37,837 nt of DNA from RUG11237 sp964450185 (GTDB taxonomy: Bacteria > Bacillota > Clostridia > Lachnospirales > Lachnospiraceae): the NCBI GenBank assembly GCA_964450185.1, contig CAYVCL010000025.1, positions 1 through 37,837 of the forward strand, read 5' to 3'. This document shows, in pieces, positions 7,531 through 14,766 of the stretch. The translations under genes were made by a program, and so were the position numbers. The notes under the pieces are model-generated. The model was not told the origin of the DNA. It saw only the letters and a program-made list of their open reading frames with translations, and ran no database searches. The first letter of the stretch is position 1. The number at the start of each line of letters is the position of its first letter.

Positions 7531-8487
7531 ATGAAAAATAAGAAGATGAGAGGAAAGTGTTGTCTGGCAATGGTTATGACGGCTGCAATGCTGTCAGGAT
7601 GCGGGGCAAACAAAAGTTATGAAGAAAGTGCAACAACAGAAAGTGCGGTAGAAGATATCTATGGAGAAGCAAATTCCATGGATGTGGAAATGGTAGAGGA
7701 AGAAGTGGGATATGAACAGGGAACTACTGAAGCAGGAGCAGTTGATACGACACAGTTAGTTGCCACTAACCGAAAATTAATAAAAACAATCGACTTGGAA
7801 TTAGAAACCTTAGATTATGAAACAACGATAGCATATTTAGAAAAAAGCGTGAATGAATGTGGCGGTTATATAGAAAATTCCACTTTAGAAGGAAGCAGTA
7901 TTTACAGCAATTTTTCAGAGCGCTATGGAAGTTTTACTGTAAGAATTCCAAAAGATAAGACCGACACATTTGTGCAGGGAATGGATGAAAATACAAATGT
8001 GCGAAGAAAGAGTGAAAGCACAGAAGATATTACACTTCAGTATGTAGACACCGAAAGCCACAAAGAAGCATTGAAAGTAGAACAGGAGCGACTGATGGCA
8101 ATTTTGGAAAAAGCAGAAACAGTGGAAGAAATTATTTCACTGGAATCCAGACTTTCTGAAGTGCGCTACGAACTGGGCAATTACGAGTCAACCTTAAGAA
8201 CTTATGATAATCTGGTAGATTACAGTACAATCCGAATAGAAGTCTGTGAAGTGACAGAAATAACAGAACTGCCAAAGCTGACTGCCGGAGAACGAATGAT
8301 TTCAGGATTTAAAGACAGTGTGAAAAATATCGGCACAGGAATCAAAGAATTTATTATCGGACTCGTAATTAATCTTCCGTATCTGGTCATATGGGCGATT
8401 GTAATAGGAGCAGTGGTTTGCGTGGTTCGTGCCTGGAGAAAACGCAAGAAAAAGAAAAAAACAGAGGAAACCCAAACAAATTCGTGA
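7531..8487 (+). CDS. DUF4349 lipoprotein with C-terminal membrane helix
   Basis: This 318-residue protein has a lipoprotein signal peptide with lipobox LSGC (Cys24). A DUF4349 domain covers about residues 80-240 (RKLIKTIDLELETLDYET, then the helical hairpin region AILEKAETVEEIISLESRLSEV). A membrane helix lies near 275-300, followed by a very basic tail (RKRKKKKK). That topology places a coiled-coil-containing domain outside the membrane, held at both ends. The function of DUF4349 is unknown to me. It starts 13 bp after the anti-sigma candidate with an AGGGAGG ribosome binding site, so it is probably part of the ECF operon and possibly a sensor or effector of it. Confidence 0.85.
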   Translation: MKNKKMRGKCCLAMVMTAAMLSGCGANKSYEESATTESAVEDIYGEANSMDVEMVEEEVGYEQGTTEAGAVDTTQLVATNRKLIKTIDLELETLDYETTIAYLEKSVNECGGYIENSTLEGSSIYSNFSERYGSFTVRIPKDKTDTFVQGMDENTNVRRKSESTEDITLQYVDTESHKEALKVEQERLMAILEKAETVEEIISLESRLSEVRYELGNYESTLRTYDNLVDYSTIRIEVCEVTEITELPKLTAGERMISGFKDSVKNIGTGIKEFIIGLVINLPYLVIWAIVIGAVVCVVRAWRKRKKKKKTEETQTNS

Positions 8488-8512
8488 CAACAAACAGAAA
8501 AAATGATAAAAT
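8484..8512 (+). promoter_or_regulatory. Sigma-A-type promoter for the GH13-like gene
   Basis: GTGACA at 8484-8489 and TAAAAT at 8507-8512 have a 17-bp spacer, each one base off consensus. The -35 box overlaps the stop of the DUF4349 gene. This suggests that the downstream gene is transcribed separately from the ECF operon. Confidence 0.6.
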
Positions 8513-8557
8513 GGTTTTTACATGATGTTATGAAGGAACGGATAAAGGGAAGCAGGA

Positions 8558-10474
8558 ATGGATAAAGTGAGTAAAATGGATTATGGAATCAAAGAAGGAA
8601 ATTATAGAGAACGTGGTATTGTGGCATATCACAATGGCTGTCAGTTTACACTTGCGGCGAAAAATGTGAAGTCCTTGCAACTGGTTCTTTACAGAAAGAA
8701 AACTTTTGAGCAGATAGCAGAATTGGAACTTCCCCTTCAATACAGAAGAGGCAATTTATACAGTTATTATCTGGAAAATATTGATTTTACAACAACTTTA
8801 TACCAAGTGAAAATAAATGGAAAATTGCAGGTGGATTCATACGCAAAATCCATTGTTGGCAGAGAAATCTGGGGTGAAAAGCGGAGTGAAGAACAGGTTT
8901 ACTGCGGATTTTCACAGGAAACTTATGACTGGCAGGGAGATTGCAAATTAAACTATAAGACTTGGCAGACAATTATATATAAGCTGCATGTAAGGGGCTT
9001 TACAAAACATAAAACTTCCAAAGTGAAGCATAAAGGAACATTTCTTGGAATTGCCGAAAAGATACCTTATTTAAAAGAATTGGGTGTTACCGCCATTGAA
9101 GTAATGCCTGCTTATGAATTTGAAGAAATGATAGAACGGGAAAACTTTTATAAGCCTTCTTATGCAATCGAAGAAACACAGGCTTTGGATGTTTTGAATT
9201 ACTGGGGCTATGGAAAAGGAAATTACTTTACCCCTAAAGCCTCTTACGCAGCCACAAAGAATCCTCAGAAAGAATGGAAGGATACCATCAAAGAACTGCA
9301 TAAAAATGGGATAGAAGTGATTATGGAGTTCTCTTTTGGGGCACACGAAGACCAGACAATGATTGTAGATTGTGTAAAATACTGGGTGGAAGAATATCAT
9401 ATTGACGGAGTCCATCTGTATGGTGCCAATCTGCCGGTTTCTTTGCTGGCTCAGCATCCGGCATTGTCAGAAATTAAGCTATTGCAAAATTATCAGGATA
9501 CCGGAGCGGTATACGAAGAAGAGGAAATACCGGAAACGAAAATTTTAATGGAATATAATGACGGGTTTGAAGGCTGCGCCAGAAGACTGTTAAAAGGAGA
9601 TGGCGGGCAGATTAGCGATTTTGCTTACCGTAACCGAAAAAATGAAGAACAACAGGGTATCGTAAACTTCATGGCAAATCACGATGGATTTACGCTGTAT
9701 GACAGTGTTTCTTATGAGAAAAAGCACAACGAAGCGAACGGAGAAGCCGGAAAAGACGGCTGTAATTATAATTATACCTGGAATTGCGGCGTGGAAGGTG
9801 TCACCAGAAAGAAAAAGATTTTAGATTTCCGCAAAAAGCAGTTGAAAAATGCATTTGCCATGGTATTGCTTAGTCAGGGAAGTCCTTTGATTTTAAGTGG
9901 AGATGAACGATGCAACACCCAGAAAGGAAATAATAATGCCTACTGTCAGGACAACGAAATATCTTGGGTGGTATGGCAGGAAAGTGCGTTTCAAAAGGAA
10001 ATCTATGATTTTGTAAGACATTTGATTGCCTTCCGTAAAAAGCATCCAATTTTAAGCGGTGCAGTACGTTTGAGAGTTATGGATTATCTGGCATGCGGAT
10101 ATCCGGATGTTTCTTACCACGGAGAAAAAGCGTGGACACCATATTTTGAGGAAGACAGCAGATACGTTGGAATTATGTACTGCGGAAATTATGCTTGTAT
10201 AGATAAAAAAGAATGTGATGATTTCTTCTATATAGCATATAATCTTCATTGGGAAAAGCACGTACTGGCATTGCCGAATCTTCCGAAGAATCAAAAATGG
10301 CATGTGGTTGCAGATACTTCCAAAGGTGCCGGAAAAGACTGGCTGGAAGAAGGATGTGAGCAGCTTTTGCAGGAACAAAAAGGTGTGGAAGTTGCTCCAC
10401 GTTCTATTATGATTTTGCAGGGAAAGAAAACAAAGAATAATACAGGAAAAGCAGCTAAGGCAGGGCAGAGGTGA
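8558..10474 (+). CDS. GH13 glycogen-debranching-like protein with degenerate active site
   Basis: This 638-residue protein has the layout of GlgX/isoamylase-type debranching enzymes: an N-terminal beta-sandwich (about 10-110), a GH13 barrel (about 135-500) and a C-terminal beta domain. The fold is unmistakable, with LGVTAIEVMPAYEFEE near 175, KYWVEEYHIDG near 274, and FMANHDGFTL near 371 followed by KHNEANGE. However, the catalytic strands are altered. Region I, usually DVVYNH, reads MEFSFGAH (256-263). Region II, usually DGFRFD, reads DGVHLY (283-288), so the nucleophile Asp is Tyr288 and the invariant Arg is His286. The acid/base Glu seems kept at 332 and His-Asp at 375-376. Normal hydrolysis is therefore unlikely. 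It may bind glycogen or maltodextrin or act as a regulatory homologue. AAGGGA precedes the start. Confidence 0.82.
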   Translation: MDKVSKMDYGIKEGNYRERGIVAYHNGCQFTLAAKNVKSLQLVLYRKKTFEQIAELELPLQYRRGNLYSYYLENIDFTTTLYQVKINGKLQVDSYAKSIVGREIWGEKRSEEQVYCGFSQETYDWQGDCKLNYKTWQTIIYKLHVRGFTKHKTSKVKHKGTFLGIAEKIPYLKELGVTAIEVMPAYEFEEMIERENFYKPSYAIEETQALDVLNYWGYGKGNYFTPKASYAATKNPQKEWKDTIKELHKNGIEVIMEFSFGAHEDQTMIVDCVKYWVEEYHIDGVHLYGANLPVSLLAQHPALSEIKLLQNYQDTGAVYEEEEIPETKILMEYNDGFEGCARRLLKGDGGQISDFAYRNRKNEEQQGIVNFMANHDGFTLYDSVSYEKKHNEANGEAGKDGCNYNYTWNCGVEGVTRKKKILDFRKKQLKNAFAMVLLSQGSPLILSGDERCNTQKGNNNAYCQDNEISWVVWQESAFQKEIYDFVRHLIAFRKKHPILSGAVRLRVMDYLACGYPDVSYHGEKAWTPYFEEDSRYVGIMYCGNYACIDKKECDDFFYIAYNLHWEKHVLALPNLPKNQKWHVVADTSKGAGKDWLEEGCEQLLQEQKGVEVAPRSIMILQGKKTKNNTGKAAKAGQR

Positions 10475-10479
10475 CAGGA

Positions 10480-11013
10480 ATGAATATATGGGGACATTTC
10501 AAAACAATTACGAAACATAAGATGATGGTGATGAAATATTGTTTCCGATTAGGCTTGTATAAGCAGGGGCTTTTGCATGATTTATCCAAATATTCCCCGG
10601 CAGAATTTATTCCGGGCTGCAAATATTATCAGGGAACCAGAAGTCCAAACAATGCAGAACGTGAGGCGAACGGGGTTTCTCTTGCGTGGCTTCATCACAA
10701 AGGAAGAAATAAGCACCACTATGAATACTGGATTGATTATGGAACCGGCGTGGAAAAGGGAATGCAGGGAATGAAAATTCCCAACCGTTATATGGTGGAA
10801 ATGTTTTGCGACCGTGTGGCAGCTTCGAAAAACTATAATGGAAGCGATTATACGGATGGCTCACCCTGGGAGTATTATGAAAGTGGCAGGCAGTACGCCA
10901 TTTTACACAAAGAAAGCAGGGCGTTATTAGAAAAGTTGTTATGGATGTTGAAAGAAGAAGGGGAAGAAGCAACCTTCGCTTATATCAAAGAAAATATTGA
11001 TTATAAAAAATAG
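10480..11013 (+). CDS. DUF5662 family protein
   Basis: This 177-residue soluble protein matches the DUF5662 family. It has an N-terminal HFKTITKHKMMVMKYCF segment, a LLHDLSKYSPAEF block near residue 33 and a histidine-rich HHKGRNKHHYEYW block near 70, followed by DRVAASKNY and SPWEYY. The paired HD and HH motifs suggest a metal site in a helical HD-like fold, which is inference; no activity is known to me. The start at 10480 follows GAGGTGACAG. The preceding gene ends at 10474, so the two are close-packed. A GTG at 10471 is possible but would sit on the ribosome binding site. The TAG stop lies within the following terminator stem. Confidence 0.8.
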   Translation: MNIWGHFKTITKHKMMVMKYCFRLGLYKQGLLHDLSKYSPAEFIPGCKYYQGTRSPNNAEREANGVSLAWLHHKGRNKHHYEYWIDYGTGVEKGMQGMKIPNRYMVEMFCDRVAASKNYNGSDYTDGSPWEYYESGRQYAILHKESRALLEKLLWMLKEEGEEATFAYIKENIDYKK

Positions 11014-11045
11014 ATTGCATGGCTTGGAATGCAATCTATTTTTAT
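11007..11045. terminator. Bidirectional intrinsic terminator between DUF5662 gene and luxS
   Basis: A stem of about 14 bp pairs 11007-11020 with 11029-11042 (core ATAGATTGCAT / ATGCAATCTAT, 8-base loop), with A and T tracts on either side. It can end both convergent transcripts. The DUF5662 stop codon (11011-11013) is inside the left arm. Confidence 0.8.
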
Positions 11046-11054
11046 AATCTATTT

Positions 11055-11534
11055 TTATTCAGGATAAATTAAGTGTTCGTCTGTAATGTTATATAATACT
11101 TCCTCTAAATATTTCTTGGCAAGATATTTTGCCATAGGAAGATTTATGTCCAGATAGTTTCCGCAGTCCTTTGCACTGGCACCAGGAACATCACCTTCAA
11201 AATCACGAATAAATTCAAACATATCTGTTAAAAGTGGAACGATATCTTTGGAAGAATAATCTCCGGCAAGTAAAAGGTAGAAACCGGTACGGCATCCCAT
11301 CGGTCCGAAGTATACGGTTTTGTTGCCAAAATCCTTGTGATTTCTAAGATAAGTAGCAGCCAGATGTTCGATGGTATGCATCTCAGCCGTATTCATAACT
11401 GGTTCGCCGTTTGGCTTTGTCATGCGGATATCGAAAGTAGTAATGGTATCACCGCCAAAATTATCTTTTCTGGATACGTAAACACCTTTTAATAATTTAA
11501 TGTGGTCAATCGTAAAACTTGTTATTTTTTCCAT
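11055..11534 (-). CDS. luxS: S-ribosylhomocysteine lyase LuxS
   Basis: LuxS splits S-ribosylhomocysteine to homocysteine and DPD, the precursor of autoinducer-2, as part of S-adenosylhomocysteine recycling. The 159-residue protein is full length. It shows the metal-binding HTIEHLAATYLRNH (HxxEH, about 53-66), the catalytic cysteine in PMGCRTGFYLLL near residue 85 and the C-terminal GNYLDINLPMAKYLAKKYL. An AAGGAGG ribosome binding site lies 13 bases before the ATG. The gene stands alone on the minus strand. Its partner Pfs nucleosidase is not in the window. Confidence 0.97.
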   Translation of the reverse strand: MEKITSFTIDHIKLLKGVYVSRKDNFGGDTITTFDIRMTKPNGEPVMNTAEMHTIEHLAATYLRNHKDFGNKTVYFGPMGCRTGFYLLLAGDYSSKDIVPLLTDMFEFIRDFEGDVPGASAKDCGNYLDINLPMAKYLAKKYLEEVLYNITDEHLIYPE

Positions 11535-11576
11535 AATATAAAAAACCTCCTTACAAGGGAATTTTAAGTCTATAAC

Positions 11577-11604
11577 ATTCTAGCATAATATACCCGAAAA
11601 GCAA
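11577..11604 (-). promoter_or_regulatory. Sigma-A-type promoter for luxS
   Basis: Read on the minus strand, TTGCTT (11604-11599) and TAGAAT (11582-11577) are separated by 16 bases. The start codon is 43 bases downstream of the -10 box. Confidence 0.55.
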
Positions 11605-11621
11605 AGAAATTTTTGAATGGG

Positions 11622-11650
11622 TTGACGATTGTTAAAACCAGTGCTAAAAT
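11622..11650 (+). promoter_or_regulatory. Sigma-A-type promoter for the UPF0303 gene
   Basis: TTGACG (11622-11627), a 17-bp spacer and TAAAAT (11645-11650) give a near-consensus promoter. It runs divergently from the luxS promoter, which lies 18 bp to the left. The leader to the ATG at 11728 is about 70 bases. Confidence 0.65.
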
Positions 11651-11727
11651 TTTTTATATCAATAAAATAACAGGATAGCAGTAAAAAGTAATGGGGAATC
11701 TGTGTTATTGGAAGTGGAGGGATAGAT

Positions 11728-12243
11728 ATGACAGCAGATGAATTAAAAAAATTAGATGAGTTTGTAAAAGTGCTGGATATGCAGGAGGAAATTTTGCAGT
11801 TTACGCATTTTACCAATCAAGATGCATGGGAACTGGGGAGCATTATGGCATTGGAAGCAAGAAAAAGAAATCTTCCAGTGGCTATCCGTATAGAATTAAA
11901 CAATGGATTTTGCGTATTTCAGTATGCTGCAGATGGAACTACCCCAAGAAATCAGATGTGGCTGGAACGTAAAATAAATACCGTAAAATTAATGGAAAAA
12001 AGCAGTTTAAATTTTTATGCATCTTTAAGAAAAGCAGAGCAGAGCATGGAAGAGGTATTTTTAGATGAAAAAGAATACGCCTGCTGTGGAGGAGCTTTTC
12101 CAATCCGTATTGAAGATGCAGGCGTATTGGGAACCATTGCTGTTTCCGGTTTAAATCATGTGAGAGATCATGATTTTATTGTAAAATGTGTCAGCAAATA
12201 TCTGCATGCAGATGAAGTGCCGAGAATTAAAGAGAACATGTAA
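11728..12243 (+). CDS. UPF0303 / HbpS-like (GlcG family) protein
   Basis: This 171-residue soluble protein matches the UPF0303 family within the GlcG/HbpS fold. Some annotations call it a heme-degrading domain. Recognisable parts are LGSIMALEARKRNLPVAIRIEL, FQYAADGTTPRNQMWLERK with its NQMWLERKINTV run, and GGAFPIRIEDAGVLGTIAVSG near residue 120. Heme binding or breakdown is not demonstrated for this branch, so I keep the call at family level. A GTGGAGGGATAG ribosome binding site precedes the ATG. The last 17 bp overlap the end of the convergent pseudouridine synthase. Confidence 0.85.
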   Translation: MTADELKKLDEFVKVLDMQEEILQFTHFTNQDAWELGSIMALEARKRNLPVAIRIELNNGFCVFQYAADGTTPRNQMWLERKINTVKLMEKSSLNFYASLRKAEQSMEEVFLDEKEYACCGGAFPIRIEDAGVLGTIAVSGLNHVRDHDFIVKCVSKYLHADEVPRIKENM

Positions 12244-13117
12244 TTCTATCCATGTCTTCCGGTAATGGAGCGGTAAACTCCAAAGGAGCGCCGGTAATTG
12301 GATGGGTAAAGGTAAGACGACAGGAGTGAAGTGCCTGTCGTTTTATTATGGAAAAATCCGGGTTGTACAAATAATCTCCAATCAAAGGATATCCAATGTG
12401 TTTCATATGCACACGTATCTGGTGGGTTCTCCCTGTTTCCAACTGCAACTTTAATAGAGAGTGGGTGGAAGAATGAGAGATTCTTGTGTAATGGGTAACT
12501 GCCCGTTCTCCATGCTCATAATCAACCATTCGCTCTATGGCAGAGTCGGACTTTCTGCCGATCGGGGCATCAATGGTGCCGGATTCCGGAGTGATTCCCT
12601 CCACAATCGCCATATATTCTCTATGAATTTGTCGCATACTTACCATGCGGGAGAGGATAGCAGAACTTAAGCTGTTTTTGGCAATGATGGTAAGCCCTGT
12701 GGTATCCCTGTCCAGACGATTGATACAACGGAATACAAAAGGAGAAGCTTCCTTTTGATAATAAAATGCTACGCCGTTTGCCAGAGAATTTTCATAATTG
12801 TTTAAAGAAGGATGAATGGGAGTATCTGCCGGCTTGTTCAGCACCAGAATATCTTCATCTTCGTATACAATGGATAATTCCATAGAAACAGGCACGATTT
12901 TTTCGGAAGGTGCCGGCTCTAAAATAGTGACAGTGAGCGTATCATTTTGCAGCAGTTGATATTTTGTATTTTGATGTTGTCCGTTTACTAAAATCCCCTG
13001 AGGGTGTGTTTTTAAACCAGATAGAATATGACGAGAAAAGCCATGTGACTTCAAAAAGAAATCAATGGCTTTTCCTGCATTTTCTTCGGTTATATGAAAA
13101 GTAAAAGTTCGATTCAT
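12227..13117 (-). CDS. RluA-family 23S rRNA pseudouridine synthase
   Basis: The 296-residue enzyme isomerises uridine to pseudouridine in rRNA. The RluA-family catalytic block CINRLDRDTTGLTIIAKN holds the invariant Asp after RL (about residue 138). It is followed by REYMAIVEG and the GRTHQIRVHMKHIGYPLIGD motif near 227. The first ~85 residues look like a weak S4 RNA-binding unit (GKAIDFFLKSHGFSRHILSGLKTHPQGILVNG). The target site cannot be assigned by eye. It starts 4 bp after the FAH-family gene, so the two are probably cotranscribed. Its 3' end overlaps the convergent UPF0303 gene by 17 bp. Confidence 0.92.
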   Translation of the reverse strand: MNRTFTFHITEENAGKAIDFFLKSHGFSRHILSGLKTHPQGILVNGQHQNTKYQLLQNDTLTVTILEPAPSEKIVPVSMELSIVYEDEDILVLNKPADTPIHPSLNNYENSLANGVAFYYQKEASPFVFRCINRLDRDTTGLTIIAKNSLSSAILSRMVSMRQIHREYMAIVEGITPESGTIDAPIGRKSDSAIERMVDYEHGERAVTHYTRISHSSTHSLLKLQLETGRTHQIRVHMKHIGYPLIGDYLYNPDFSIIKRQALHSCRLTFTHPITGAPLEFTAPLPEDMDRITCSL

Positions 13118-13121
13118 AAAT

Positions 13122-14015
13122 TTAATTTCCTATCGTATTAACTAAAGTACCAATGCCTTCGATTTCGCACCGCACTTCATCACCCGGCTGTAAAAATTTT
13201 GGTGGCTGGAAGCCCATGCCAACGCCGGCAGGAGTACCGGTGGAAATAATTGTACCTGCTTTTAACGTCATTCCCTGAGATAATTCGCTGATAATCTGAG
13301 GGATGGTAAAGAGCATAAGGTTTGTGTTGCTGTCTTGACGAAGTTCTCCGTTTACATAGCTTCGAATAGAAGCGTTTAATGGAAATGGCATTTCGTCAGC
13401 GGTAGTTATGTACGGTCCTAATGGAGTGAAGCCGTCGAAGCTTTTTCCAAAGTACCATTGGGTATGTCTTTTCTGAATATTTCTTGCACTGATATCGTTC
13501 AAAATCGTATATCCGAAAATATATTTTTCTGCATCTTCCTCAGAAACATTTTTGGCATCTTTTCCGATGATTACTGCCAGTTCTGCTTCATAATCAAGTG
13601 AATCTACAATGTGAGAGTAACTTGGAATAATTTCACCACAGGCAGTGGTTTCGTTTACTCTTTTAGAAAAGTAAGTTGCATATGCCTTTCTTGTGGTAAA
13701 GGTAGAAGGCTCATACTGAGTTGCTTCCTTTTGATGCTCTCTATAGTTGATTCCCAGACAGATAATATCCTGTGGCGGTTTGCTGATTGGAGCACATAAT
13801 TTTACGGAAGATAATGGAACGGTTGGAATCTCTGCCGCTTCCTGTGCCAGATTCAGTCGTTCAAATTCCGCATGTGTCAGTTGGTGAATCACTTCCAGCA
13901 TATCCTTGTATTCAATGTCAAGAATAGAAAACGGAATAATTGCATTTTTTGTCTTGTGCAGAATACCTACTTGAGGGGTATCATCAGTCATATTCATAAA
14001 AGTTAATAATTTCAT
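13122..14015 (-). CDS. Fumarylacetoacetate hydrolase (FAH) family protein
   Basis: This 297-residue protein has an N-terminal 70-residue extension and an FAH catalytic domain from about 76. Visible motifs are DIICLGINYREHQKEA, DSLDYEAELAVIIGKDAKNV (metal-binding acidic residues), YTILNDISARNIQKRHTQW, SFDGFTPLGPYI and GTIISTGTPAGVGMG. Members hydrolyse or decarboxylate 2-keto acids and acylpyruvates; the substrate here cannot be told, and no catabolic operon surrounds it. CGGAGTG precedes the ATG, and a good promoter lies 32 bp upstream. The pseudouridine synthase follows within 4 bp. Confidence 0.9.
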   Translation of the reverse strand: MKLLTFMNMTDDTPQVGILHKTKNAIIPFSILDIEYKDMLEVIHQLTHAEFERLNLAQEAAEIPTVPLSSVKLCAPISKPPQDIICLGINYREHQKEATQYEPSTFTTRKAYATYFSKRVNETTACGEIIPSYSHIVDSLDYEAELAVIIGKDAKNVSEEDAEKYIFGYTILNDISARNIQKRHTQWYFGKSFDGFTPLGPYITTADEMPFPLNASIRSYVNGELRQDSNTNLMLFTIPQIISELSQGMTLKAGTIISTGTPAGVGMGFQPPKFLQPGDEVRCEIEGIGTLVNTIGN

Positions 14016-14047
14016 TTTTGTTACACTCCGTTTAATTTATCTTAAAT

Positions 14048-14076
14048 ATTATATAACTTATAAGTAAGGAATACAA
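14048..14076 (-). promoter_or_regulatory. Sigma-A-type promoter for the FAH-family gene
   Basis: On the minus strand, TTGTAT (14076-14071), a 17-base spacer and a perfect TATAAT (14053-14048) lie upstream of the FAH gene and downstream of the XRE terminator. Confidence 0.7.
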
Positions 14077-14112
14077 GAAAAAAATCAAAAATATCTGGTG
14101 GTGATATTAGGA

Positions 14113-14147
14113 AAACGCCGGTCAGAATTGTTGTCTGACCGGCGTTT
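14113..14147 (-). terminator. Intrinsic terminator of the XRE-cupin gene
   Basis: A perfect 13-bp GC-rich stem (14113-14125 with 14135-14147, core CGCCGGTCAG) has a 9-base loop and only a short T run on the minus strand. The XRE-cupin stop codon (14148-14146) overlaps the stem, much as at the DUF5662 terminator. Confidence 0.75.
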
Positions 14148-14685
14148 AAAAGCTTGGTGGGGTGCTTACCCAGATTAAAGTAGCCCCTGTTTTTTCATTG
14201 GCAGTAAGGTAGTGTTCCGACTTTGCAGTAAAATAAAAAGCCTCTCCCTTTTTTGCCTTATATTTCTTGTTCCCAAGGTGAATGGTAATGCTTCCCTGAA
14301 GTATGTAACCAAATTCCTCACCTTCGTGGGGCATATCCAAATAAGTAGAACCTCCCGGCTCAATAGTAAGACGGATTGGCTCCATCATGTTTTTCTGCGC
14401 ATTGGGAATAATCCATTCAATTTTATTTTTCAATTCCCCATCAATTTTTTCAAAATAATCACTTTGATGAAATACAATCTGTTCATCCTCTGTATCATTA
14501 AAAAAAGATTTCAAATCAGAACCAAGACACTGTAAGATATCCACCAGCGTAGCAATGGAAGGAGAAGCAATATCTCGCTCCAACTGGGAAATAAACCCCT
14601 TAGATAATTCAGCTCTATCCGCCAACTCCTCCTGAGTCAACCCCTTTGCTTTTCGAAGTTCCCTTAATTTGTGACCAATGTTCAT
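14146..14685 (-). CDS. XRE-family transcriptional regulator with C-terminal cupin domain
   Basis: This 179-residue regulator has an XRE-type helix-turn-helix at residues 5-62 (LRELRKAKGLTQEELADRAELSKGFISQLER). A cupin sensor domain covers about 108-175 (GEEFGYILQGSITIHLG, then KKGEAFYFTAKSEHYLTAN). Such proteins, of which PuuR is an example, often control small-molecule or polyamine genes and themselves; the ligand here is unknown. AAGAGG precedes the ATG. A 19-bp palindrome overlaps the -10 box of its promoter, a likely autoregulatory site. The nearest gene that it might also control is the FAH-family gene, which has its own promoter. Confidence 0.92.
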   Translation of the reverse strand: MNIGHKLRELRKAKGLTQEELADRAELSKGFISQLERDIASPSIATLVDILQCLGSDLKSFFNDTEDEQIVFHQSDYFEKIDGELKNKIEWIIPNAQKNMMEPIRLTIEPGGSTYLDMPHEGEEFGYILQGSITIHLGNKKYKAKKGEAFYFTAKSEHYLTANEKTGATLIWVSTPPSF

Positions 14686-14723
14686 AGTATCGCCTCTTTT
14701 TGGTTGTTGTTGAGTTTCTTCTT

Positions 14724-14742
14724 ATAGTACTATTAGTACTAT
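14724..14742. promoter_or_regulatory. Palindromic operator at the XRE-cupin promoter
   Basis: ATAGTACTA-T-TAGTACTAT is a perfect 9-bp inverted repeat around one base and also two tandem copies of TAGTACTAT. It overlaps the -10 box of the minus-strand promoter, the usual place for a repressor site. Binding by the adjacent XRE-cupin protein is inferred from position. Confidence 0.65.
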
Positions 14743-14766
14743 AGCAGAGATTGGGGATGGATTCAA
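14738..14766 (-). promoter_or_regulatory. Promoter of the XRE-cupin gene
   Basis: On the minus strand, TTGAAT (14766-14761), 17 bases and TATAGT (14743-14738) form a reasonable sigma-A promoter. The -10 box shares six bases with the palindromic operator region. It lies within the left arm of the large palindrome described separately. Confidence 0.6.
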
